Source: an uncultured Prevotellaceae bacterium (GTDB lineage Bacteria > Bacteroidota > Bacteroidia > Bacteroidales > Bacteroidaceae). Taken from it: a stretch of DNA of 62,094 nt. Under the pieces are notes generated by a model. It made no database searches. It was given only the letters and a program-made list of their open reading frames with translations, and was not told the DNA's origin. Each line of letters opens with the position of its first letter. Position 1 is the stretch's first letter. Positions 46,386-53,247 of the stretch are shown piece after piece. The stretch lies in NCBI GenBank assembly GCA_946188395.1, contig CAMHUU010000015.1:1-62094 (forward strand), given 5' to 3'. A program made the translations under genes and the position numbers.

Positions 46386-46933
46386 ATCCATTGACACAAA
46401 CCTTGCTGCTCTCAGCGTCCACGGTACGCATGTTGCCCCATATCGTCCTATTCCTAATGAAGAGAAAGGCGATAGCTGCCGACCTGCAACAAGTGCAGGA
46501 CTGCCGTCCTACGGTGCTTAATTTCATCAAGGCGTGCACACGTGAACGTACTTTCCGCAACCTCTTCTATTATAGGATTGGAGAATACCTGTCTGCGCCT
46601 ATTCAGTGGCTGTTACCTCCAGAACGCACGCTAACTATTTGGTGCCCGTCCATTGGCCCAGGCGCTCATTTTGAACACAATTACGCTACATACTTGAATG
46701 CCGAAAGCATTGGCAGCAATTTCTACTGCCTGCAACTGGTGACGTTGGGTAATGGCAAGGGTGGACGCCCCACCATTGGCGACAATGTGTCTATTTTCAC
46801 AGGAGCTACCATCTATGGCGGTATCCGCATCGGCAATAACGTGAAGATTGCCGCTGGTTCTGTGGTGTTCCACGACGTGCCCGACAATTGTATCGTGGCA
46901 GGAAATCCTGCTGTAGTGGTAAAAACGTTATGA
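46382..46933 (+). CDS. Hexapeptide-repeat acyltransferase (serine acetyltransferase-like)
   Basis: The 183-residue protein has a helical N-terminal part and a left-handed beta-helix C-terminus with hexapeptide repeats (IGPGAHFEHNYATYLNAESIG, then IGDNVSIFTGATIYGGIRIGNNVKIAAGSVVFHDVPDNCIVAGNPAVVV). This layout is common to acetyltransferases that decorate sugars of surface polysaccharides, as well as to serine acetyltransferase. The start overlaps the stop of the glycosyltransferase gene (ATGA), so an acetylation step on the same glycan is likely. Confidence 0.88.
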   Translation: MNPLTQTLLLSASTVRMLPHIVLFLMKRKAIAADLQQVQDCRPTVLNFIKACTRERTFRNLFYYRIGEYLSAPIQWLLPPERTLTIWCPSIGPGAHFEHNYATYLNAESIGSNFYCLQLVTLGNGKGGRPTIGDNVSIFTGATIYGGIRIGNNVKIAAGSVVFHDVPDNCIVAGNPAVVVKTL

Positions 46934-46939
46934 TGATTT

Positions 46940-47740
46940 ATGATACGCTTTACGATAGTAACCATTACCTATAATGCTGAGCGTGTATTGCAACGGACGC
47001 TCGATAGTGTGCTCGCACAGACCTATGAGGGGGTGGAACACTTGATAGTCGACGGCGCGTCGAAAGATGGCACCTTGCAATTGGCTGAACAATATAAGGC
47101 AAAGAGTGATGCCTCAGACAGTGGGCATAAGGTAATCATCCTCTCTGAACCCGATCACGGCATCTACGATGCGATGAACAAAGGTCTGACGCAGGCCTCG
47201 GGCGACTATATTGTCTATATGAATGCGGGCGATTTCTTCCCTCATGAAGACACGTTAGAGAAAATCGTACAGCATTGTCAGCTGAGTGAACTGCCTACCG
47301 ACGAACTTCCTGGCGTACTCTATGGCAATACGGATATTGTGGACGACGAGGGCCATTTCCTGCATCCCCGTAAACACCAACCTCCCCAGCAACTGTCGTG
47401 GCGCTCGTTCCGCCAAGGTATGCTGGTGTGCCACCAGGCATTCTATGCCCGTACGGACATTGCCAAAAACCAACAGTACGACACCCGCTATCGTTTTTCC
47501 GCCGATGTCGACTGGTGCATCCGTGTGATGAAGGAGACGGAACGAATGGGACTCCGCCTGTGTAATACCAATATGGTCATTGCCAACTATACCGAAGAGG
47601 GCGCTACCACGAAAAACCATCACGCGTCGCTCTGGGAGCGTTTCCGCGTGATGGCTCATCACTATGGCTGGGTGCAGACGGTTGTGCTGCACTGTTGGTT
47701 CGTGGTACGTGCCGTTATTTCACGTATTTCTTTCCATTGA
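46940..47740 (+). CDS. Glycosyltransferase family 2 protein
   Basis: The 266-residue GT-A enzyme has FTIVTITYNAERVLQRTLDSVLAQTYEGVEHLIVDGASKDGT at the start, SEPDHGIYDAMNKGLTQASGDYIVYMNAGDFF with the metal-binding acidic residues, and FSADVDWCIRVMKE. It is of the WcaA-type group that builds capsule or exopolysaccharide. It follows the acyltransferase by 6 nt. Its 3' end overlaps the end of the convergent amylase gene by 26 nt, so no terminator can lie between them. Confidence 0.92.
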   Translation: MIRFTIVTITYNAERVLQRTLDSVLAQTYEGVEHLIVDGASKDGTLQLAEQYKAKSDASDSGHKVIILSEPDHGIYDAMNKGLTQASGDYIVYMNAGDFFPHEDTLEKIVQHCQLSELPTDELPGVLYGNTDIVDDEGHFLHPRKHQPPQQLSWRSFRQGMLVCHQAFYARTDIAKNQQYDTRYRFSADVDWCIRVMKETERMGLRLCNTNMVIANYTEEGATTKNHHASLWERFRVMAHHYGWVQTVVLHCWFVVRAVISRISFH

Positions 47741-49574
47741 CAATATAGATGCCATGCTTTAATGGGTTGAGGACTTCAGCACTGCTGGTGCCTGAAGGCA
47801 TCTCGCGGAGCAGATGGCCGTCAATGGAGTAAATACGGACAGGTCCTTGGCTGTCAGCATGGATGGTATGGATGCCTGTGGTTACGTTAGCCTTCAAGCC
47901 GTCTTTGGTGTAGTAGCCGCCATTGACAAATGCCAAGTCTTCCGTTTGACCGCCAGCACCACTGAAAATGATATTGTCGGGGGCTGTCGCCTGATTACTG
48001 ACCCACTTAAACACCTTGTTGCCGTTGTCGGCCTTGCCCAGCAAGGTGGCAGTGACACCAGGCCATCCTACTCCGAGGTATTCCTTACCGTCGTGACCTT
48101 TCATCCATGCCCATACTTGGCCGATAGCACCCCATGCAACGGGTGCTTCAAAGAAAGCACAGATCTCGCCTTCATTGGCTTTGCAGAACGAGGGCACACC
48201 ACCATATGGTGCTTCTGGAGGCGTCGGGGCATCAGCTATCTCCGGCAGGGTGATGGCATTGGGCTCAATGCCCTGCACGTAGTAAACGTAATGATAGCCA
48301 CTGAGGACCTTTTTCCAGGCATCGCTATTCGGCGTGTAAGTAGCGGCATCCTTGCCAACAACACAAAGCAGCTTTTTATTGTCACTACCTGTCACTTGTA
48401 CGGCATAATAGCCCTCAATGCTTGCCATGGCTGTCGAGGTGCTCGTATTGGTAATGCCGATAGCTTTGCGTACTGCAATCATATTGGCAATCTCTTGCTT
48501 GTAAGCTAACCAATGTTTAAAAAACACGCAGGGAGTGCCCGGCATGGCCAACAAATAGGCATTGGCTGCCAGCGTGTCCTTGCGGATGGGGTCCTGCTGG
48601 TTTTTTGCATCACGGTATTCGGTATCGTGGTTCTCTACAAAGGTAACAGCATAGCGGCGGTAGTTGGTATCCGACATGATGCTATTGGCGCTGAGAAGTT
48701 TCATGTTAGCAGCCTGTTTCCAGTTATTGCTGTTATTGTCATTGTCACTGCCTCTAAGGGCATTACGCACCGTATAACGGAACGGAAAATCGAAAGCGGC
48801 ACTGGTCTTGCCAGTAGCATCAATCCATTTTTTCACAGTTGCAGCATTGCCATCCCAGTATTCGCCCACTGAGAATGTTGGTTTGCTGTCCTCGTTATAC
48901 AGTTTCGTGTACTCTCCAGCATAACCTTTCACCATATCGTAGCGGAAACCAACATAGCCTAGGTCTTCCAAGAGCATCTTCAGGTAGGCCTTGACGCTTT
49001 TCTGCACGTTCTCGCTAATGTGATCCAGGTCACGCATGCCATCCCAACCTTCACCGGTATCATTATTGGCACTGACGGTCAGCCCCAGTTTCTTGGCTTC
49101 TGTTGCAGCTTTGCCGCCATCGTCGTTGGCACAGATATCTGTAGATAAGAGTTCATAGGTGATGTCTTGGTAAGTTTCTTTGGGGAAGTCAACCCAGCTA
49201 CTGACATTCCTGCGGTGGTTGATGACAACATCTGCGATGGTGCCGATACCTTTTGCTTTGAAGGTGTTAATCAGTGAGCGGAGTTCCTCTTCTATACCGA
49301 ACGAACTGGTGTAGTGACCTTCGCCGGGAAACCAGTAGAGATCGTCGTAGCCCATAGACTGGCCTCCACAGTTGCCACTCTGCGGAATCCATACAAGGTC
49401 AAAAACTTTCGCTAGGTCGTCTGCCTGCTGCTCAAGGGTGAGCCACTGTGTGTCTGCATAGCCGTTCCAGTAGAAGCCTTGCAGCATCACGCCGTCGTAT
49501 TTCTCAGGCCAACCCTGCGATAGCATGGGCAACGTTGCCAATAGTGTAATGATGGAAGTAAATAAACGTTTCAT
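47715..49574 (-). CDS. Secreted alpha-amylase (GH13) with sorting tail
   Basis: The enzyme cuts alpha-1,4 links in starch-like glucans. The 619-residue product has a signal peptide (KRLFTSIITLLATLPMLSQ). The GH13 barrel has GFYWNGY, TIADVVINHR, GFRYDMVKGY (nucleophile Asp near 213), FSVGEYWDG (acid Glu near 238) and FVENHDTEY (His-Asp near 316-317). A C-terminal domain follows with a starch-binding-like region (VWAWMKGHDGKEYLGVGWPG), and the tail VRIYSIDGHLLREMP with GIYIVNGKKYVK is a type IX sorting signal. The frame extends to a TTG at 49604, but that lies within the -7 box, so the ATG at 49574 was chosen. Confidence 0.92.
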   Translation of the reverse strand: MKRLFTSIITLLATLPMLSQGWPEKYDGVMLQGFYWNGYADTQWLTLEQQADDLAKVFDLVWIPQSGNCGGQSMGYDDLYWFPGEGHYTSSFGIEEELRSLINTFKAKGIGTIADVVINHRRNVSSWVDFPKETYQDITYELLSTDICANDDGGKAATEAKKLGLTVSANNDTGEGWDGMRDLDHISENVQKSVKAYLKMLLEDLGYVGFRYDMVKGYAGEYTKLYNEDSKPTFSVGEYWDGNAATVKKWIDATGKTSAAFDFPFRYTVRNALRGSDNDNNSNNWKQAANMKLLSANSIMSDTNYRRYAVTFVENHDTEYRDAKNQQDPIRKDTLAANAYLLAMPGTPCVFFKHWLAYKQEIANMIAVRKAIGITNTSTSTAMASIEGYYAVQVTGSDNKKLLCVVGKDAATYTPNSDAWKKVLSGYHYVYYVQGIEPNAITLPEIADAPTPPEAPYGGVPSFCKANEGEICAFFEAPVAWGAIGQVWAWMKGHDGKEYLGVGWPGVTATLLGKADNGNKVFKWVSNQATAPDNIIFSGAGGQTEDLAFVNGGYYTKDGLKANVTTGIHTIHADSQGPVRIYSIDGHLLREMPSGTSSAEVLNPLKHGIYIVNGKKYVK

Positions 49575-49601
49575 AATCATTGGGTTATTAGTTTCTGATT
49601 G

Positions 49602-49609
49602 CAAATTTA
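49602..49609 (-). promoter_or_regulatory. -7 box of the amylase gene
   Basis: On the minus strand this reads TAAATTTG, 27 nt before the ATG at 49574. Confidence 0.6.
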
Positions 49610-49683
49610 AGAACTAATCATCAATTATCAGTTCTTCTTTTGCATTTATTATTATATGGAGTATGCAACCGATTGCACGCCGA

Positions 49684-50376
49684 CTATGTCTTGGTGAATC
49701 CTAAAGTGAGCACGCTGAGCCGGATGCCGGGAATGCTTTTCAGTACATCGGCACAGGCCGTCAGGGTGGCTCCAGTGGTGCAGATGTCATCTATCAGCAG
49801 TACGTGTCTGCCTTCCAACAGGTTGCCGTCGCGCAGCTCGAACATGTCGTCGACATTCTCTTGGCGTTCGTGACGGCTAAGCTGGGTCTGGCTTTTCATG
49901 AAATGCTTCCTTCGTAAGGCTTTGGTAACTACGGGAAGATGGGTAATGTCGCTGATGCCGATAGCCAGTTGTTCGCTCTGGTTATAGCCGCGCTGACGGA
50001 GTCGCTTACGAGACAAGGGAACGGGCAACAAAGCATCGATATCGTCAAAAAAGTGAGCCAGCTGCATCTCGTTAGCCATCAACCTGCCCATATCTTCACC
50101 AATATCCGGACGGTCGTGGTATTTCAAGTCGTAGATGAGACGAGCCAACTCTGAGTGAGGCTCGTAGTAGAGTAGGGCGGCGGCACGCTCAACGGGTGTC
50201 AGATGCCAGAACATCTGGGCCATCGGATTGTCGTCAGGCGAAAACTGATATGTGGTACGGGGTAAATGGAGCATACAAACCGAGCAAAGGCTTCGCTCGG
50301 TAGGCGACAGCCGTTCACCACACACCACACACAGACGGGGCGAAATGAAGTCGAGTATTCTGGTCCACCAATTCAT
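49684..50376 (-). CDS. ComF-family phosphoribosyltransferase-like protein
   Basis: The 230-residue protein has an N-terminal zinc-type Cys cluster (LCVVCGERLSPTERSLCSVC), LARLIYDLKYHDRPDIG, LLPVPLSRKRLRQRGYNQSEQLA, and the PRPP-binding loop VLLIDDICTTGATLTAC. ComF is needed for DNA uptake in naturally competent bacteria; its biochemical role is still debated. The start at 50376 removes a poorly conserved extension from 50415. It follows prmC and recX on the same strand. The HhH-barrel gene elsewhere in the window is another DNA-handling candidate. Confidence 0.9.
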   Translation of the reverse strand: MNWWTRILDFISPRLCVVCGERLSPTERSLCSVCMLHLPRTTYQFSPDDNPMAQMFWHLTPVERAAALLYYEPHSELARLIYDLKYHDRPDIGEDMGRLMANEMQLAHFFDDIDALLPVPLSRKRLRQRGYNQSEQLAIGISDITHLPVVTKALRRKHFMKSQTQLSRHERQENVDDMFELRDGNLLEGRHVLLIDDICTTGATLTACADVLKSIPGIRLSVLTLGFTKT

Positions 50377-50404
50377 GGCCTTTTCTTTTATTCTACAAGA
50401 AATA

Positions 50405-50887
50405 TTAACCTTCAAATTCTTCTAAGTCTTCTGGCTCTTCCACGTCCAGGCATTGACGAATAAGGTTAAACGTAAAACCGCGTCCCATGGCAAAACGCAT
50501 CAGCTTTTGGTTCAGCTCATAGTCGTTCTTGGCCTTGATGGTCTTACGTTTTTGTTTCAGCAGGGGGCGTAACACATCAAGGTACTCGTTATCATCCACT
50601 TCGTCGAGCACCCGCTTGCGAATATCTTCATCGATACGCTTTTGCCAAAGACCCTGCTCCACCTTGCGACGTCCCCATTTGTTGTAGCGGATTTTGTCTT
50701 TGACGAAAGCTTGGGCATAGCGCTCGTCGTCGACATAGCGCTCCTTAATGAGTTTTGCCATCACACGGGCTTGGACGGTCTCGGGAACTTCCCAACGACG
50801 CATCTTCTCCAGCATTTCGTGTTGGCAGTGCTCGGCTTGTGCACAGAGTGCTGCCAGTGTCAAGTAAGCTTCTTGCTCGGTCTTCAT
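50405..50887 (-). CDS. recX: Regulatory protein RecX
   Basis: RecX binds RecA filaments and limits recombinase activity. From the ATG at 50887 the protein has 160 residues, made of three-helix repeats: AYLTLAALCAQAEHCQHEMLEKMRRWEVP, VMAKLIKERYVDDERYAQAFVKDKIRYNKWGRRKVEQGLWQKRI, and the last repeat ending GFTFNLIRQCL. The longer frame to 51052 overlaps prmC and was rejected. The 29-nt spacer to prmC is entirely heptamer repeat. comF follows by 28 nt. Confidence 0.88.
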   Translation of the reverse strand: MKTEQEAYLTLAALCAQAEHCQHEMLEKMRRWEVPETVQARVMAKLIKERYVDDERYAQAFVKDKIRYNKWGRRKVEQGLWQKRIDEDIRKRVLDEVDDNEYLDVLRPLLKQKRKTIKAKNDYELNQKLMRFAMGRGFTFNLIRQCLDVEEPEDLEEFEG

Positions 50888-50889
50888 TT

Positions 50890-50925
50890 CTTTTACCCTT
50901 TTTACTTTTTTACCTTTTACCTTTT
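50890..50925 (-). repeat. Heptamer repeat between prmC and recX
   Basis: TTTTACC words with a 7-nt period (imperfect) fill the spacer. The stop codon of prmC (50917-50919) lies inside the array, so the repeat supplies the end of that gene. Confidence 0.78.
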
Positions 50926-51792
50926 TCTCGCTCTGATCATTCGCTGTTTGCCGTATTGATCTTCCTTGGTTTCGATGTCGTGGTACGACATCATACTTAA
51001 CATCTCTGCAAGTGGCCCTGCATACAGCGGGTTGATTTCGAAATACAACCAACCACTATCCTTCAGTGCCGTCTGCCCGTAGTGGGCGACGGCACGATAG
51101 AATAGCAACGGGTCGTCGTCGGGAACAAACAATGCTGTATGAGGCTCGTGCTCCAACACATTGGCCTCCATAGCCTCGCGTTCCTTATTACATATATAGG
51201 GGGGATTGCTGACTATCAATGAGAAATGAGTTCGCAACGCCACACTCTGACCATTGGTCAGAGAAATGAGGAATGAGGAATGAGGAATGTTCAAAACGTC
51301 TACTTGCTCAAACGACACATGAACATCGGTACGTTTGGCGTTCTCGCGGGCCACTTCCAACGCTTCTGCGGAAATGTCCCATGCCGTCACCTCTGCCCCA
51401 GGGATCTCTGCTGCCAGCGTAATGGCAATACACCCCGAACCTGTACCAATATCGAGGATCTCCGGGGACTGTCCCCCTGTGGATTCGACAATCCACCGAC
51501 ACAATTCTTCCGTCTCAGGACGGGGAATCAGCACGGTTTCATTGACAACAAACGTCCTTCCACAGAATTCCACTTGTCCTAAGACATACTGTATGGGCTC
51601 TCCTTGAGATAGTCTTTGGGCGATTTCTTCCAATTCCGTTTGGTCGTCTGCAGATAATTGCGTATCTTTGCCGAGGCAAAGGTCTGAGAGGGTCAGGCCA
51701 AAGCGCACCTCATACGTCATTCGGGCAATGGCTTTCGCCTCGCCCTCACCGTATCTTTGCGCCAGTAAATGCCACAGTTCATTGTAAGTCAT
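50917..51792 (-). CDS. prmC: Peptide chain release factor N5-glutamine methyltransferase
   Basis: PrmC (HemK) methylates the Gln of the GGQ motif in release factors. The 291-residue product has the N-terminal helical domain (LWHLLAQRYGEGEAKAIARM), PIQYVLGQVEFCGRTFVVNETVLIPRPETEEL, the SAM site ILDIGTGSGCIAITLA, and the Gln-binding NPPYICNKERE. Between VDVLNI and IVSNPPY lies an unusual segment (PHSSFLISLTNGQSVALRTHFSL) encoded by the composite repeat at 51218-51289. The catalytic loop begins directly after it. The -7 box ends 4 nt before the ATG, so the message is probably leaderless. Confidence 0.94.
   Translation of the reverse strand: MTYNELWHLLAQRYGEGEAKAIARMTYEVRFGLTLSDLCLGKDTQLSADDQTELEEIAQRLSQGEPIQYVLGQVEFCGRTFVVNETVLIPRPETEELCRWIVESTGGQSPEILDIGTGSGCIAITLAAEIPGAEVTAWDISAEALEVARENAKRTDVHVSFEQVDVLNIPHSSFLISLTNGQSVALRTHFSLIVSNPPYICNKEREAMEANVLEHEPHTALFVPDDDPLLFYRAVAHYGQTALKDSGWLYFEINPLYAGPLAEMLSMMSYHDIETKEDQYGKQRMIRARKR
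51218..51289 (-). repeat. Composite heptamer and palindrome repeat inside prmC
   Basis: AATGAGAAATGAG, then the palindrome CTCTGACCATTGGTCAGAG (51245-51263, 9-nt arms), then AGAAATG and AGGAATG three times (51262-51289). The whole is in frame and sits just before the NPPY motif. Confidence 0.88.
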
Positions 51793-51796
51793 ACTG

Positions 51797-51804
51797 CAAA
51801 ATTA
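51797..51804 (-). promoter_or_regulatory. -7 box of prmC
   Basis: On the minus strand this reads TAATTTTG and ends 4 nt before the prmC ATG. It lies in the 20-nt gap to the divergent ribD gene. Confidence 0.62.
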
Positions 51805-51812
51805 CGAAAAAT

Positions 51813-52745
51813 ATGGAAAACGACCAAAGAATTGTTGACGAAAAATACATGCAGCGTTGCATTCAGCTAGCAGCCAATGGTATTCAAGGGGCTCGCCCTA
51901 ATCCGATGGTTGGTGCCGTTATAGTTGTGAAAGGGCGAATCATCGGCGAAGGCTATCATGTGCGTTGTGGTGAGGGGCATGCGGAGGTGAATGCCTTTGC
52001 CAGCGTGCTTCCCGAGGATGAGATGCTGTTGAAAGACGCCACCATCTACGTTTCGTTGGAACCTTGCTCACACTTTGGCAAGACTCCTCCTTGTGCCGAT
52101 CTGATAATCAAAAAGGGAGTCCGACGTGTCGTCGTTGGTACCATCGACCCTTTCGCTGAGGTGCAGGGACGGGGCATCAAGAAACTTCGTGAGGCTGGCA
52201 TCGAGGTCGTGGTTGGTGTACTGGAAAAGGAGTGTCAGTGGCTGAACCGCCGTTTCTTTACCTTTCACCGCGAACACCGTCCCTACATCATCCTGAAGTG
52301 GGCGCAGACCGCTAATGGTTTTATTGATGACAACGGCAAGGCCTTACTGATTTCCAATGACCAGACACAGATGCTCTCTCACCAACTGCGTGCTGAGGAG
52401 GATGCTATTCTGGTAGGACATACCACCGACATTCGCGAACGTCCCCAGCTGACTGTCCGTCACTGGCACGGTCCGAATCCCCAACGTATCGTACTGACGC
52501 ATCATCGTCCCTTGTCCCAGCTGATGGATGACCTCTACCAGCATGGTATTCAGTCGCTCATCGTCGAGGGAGGACGCCAGACGCATGATTCGTTCATCGA
52601 GGCAGGTCTCTGGGATGAGATTCGCGTCGAGACGGCACCGATTACAGTGAACGGTGGTACGCATGCTCCACAACTGCCTGCAGGAGCTACTATATATAAT
52701 AAGGTGGAATGTGGCGATAATACATTGTGCTATTATCGCAGGTAA
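51813..52745 (+). CDS. ribD: Bifunctional riboflavin synthesis deaminase/reductase RibD
   Basis: RibD carries out the second and third steps of riboflavin synthesis. The 310-residue product has an N-terminal deaminase with the zinc site GEGHAEVNAF and EPCSHFGKTPPCADLI, then VVVGTIDPFAEVQGRG. The C-terminal reductase starts near residue 150 (PYIILKWAQTANGFI) and ends with SLIVEGGRQTHDSFIEAGLWDEIRV. The reductase part is slightly short but complete. It is divergent from prmC by 20 nt; its own promoter must lie within prmC and was not found. Confidence 0.94.
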   Translation: MENDQRIVDEKYMQRCIQLAANGIQGARPNPMVGAVIVVKGRIIGEGYHVRCGEGHAEVNAFASVLPEDEMLLKDATIYVSLEPCSHFGKTPPCADLIIKKGVRRVVVGTIDPFAEVQGRGIKKLREAGIEVVVGVLEKECQWLNRRFFTFHREHRPYIILKWAQTANGFIDDNGKALLISNDQTQMLSHQLRAEEDAILVGHTTDIRERPQLTVRHWHGPNPQRIVLTHHRPLSQLMDDLYQHGIQSLIVEGGRQTHDSFIEAGLWDEIRVETAPITVNGGTHAPQLPAGATIYNKVECGDNTLCYYRR

Positions 52746-52750
52746 AGGCC

Positions 52751-53209
52751 TTACTTCCTACCGAAGTCGGCAGGAACCTCGCCCCATTGCTTCGTCTCCC
52801 ATTTGATGATGGGGTTACGCCACTGATGGGTTTGTAACCAGTTTTCAGCACGGACAATAATCTGGAAAAGCTGCTCCGTTTCTGGGGTGCGCTCCAATTT
52901 GGTCTTGCATTTGCGCTTATTCACCCAGAGAATGGCATTATACGAGTCGCTATAGATAGTTTTGTTATGTAAACCTTGTTGCCAACAAAGGGCCAACGCA
53001 TGGACAATGGCCAGAAACTCCCCAATATTATTCGTACCTTTTACCGGACCGAAATGGAACACGCGATAGCCCGTCTGCAGGTCTATCGCTTGGTATTCCA
53101 TTGGTCCTGGATTTCCACTGCAGGCAGCATCTACAGCCCATGCGTCTGCCCTTACCTCCATGGGCAGGGGCAGCACCGTGTCGTGTCTGTAGTCAGGAGG
53201 GTTCTGCAT
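52751..53209 (-). CDS. Ribonuclease H, short form
   Basis: RNase HI cuts the RNA strand of RNA-DNA hybrids. The 152-residue protein has the four carboxylates expected: DAACSGNPGPMEYQ (Asp), NNIGEFLAIVHALA (Glu), TIYSDSYNAILWV (Asp) and EVPADFGRK (Asp). Many Bacteroidetes RNases H carry an N-terminal viroplasmin domain; this one does not. It follows argS on the minus strand by 38 nt with a shared palindrome in the gap, and converges on ribD with a 5-nt gap. Confidence 0.88.
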   Translation of the reverse strand: MQNPPDYRHDTVLPLPMEVRADAWAVDAACSGNPGPMEYQAIDLQTGYRVFHFGPVKGTNNIGEFLAIVHALALCWQQGLHNKTIYSDSYNAILWVNKRKCKTKLERTPETEQLFQIIVRAENWLQTHQWRNPIIKWETKQWGEVPADFGRK

Positions 53210-53222
53210 CTTTTTTATTGTT

Positions 53223-53243
53223 TGTTGCGACTCAGTCGCAACA
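53223..53243. repeat. Perfect palindrome between argS and the RNase H gene
   Basis: The same 19-mer as in ispG (34025-34043), here extended to 10-nt arms by flanking T and A. It lies between the stop of argS and the start of the RNase H gene, where it could form a hairpin in the shared mRNA. Confidence 0.92.
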
Positions 53244-53247
53244 TGTC

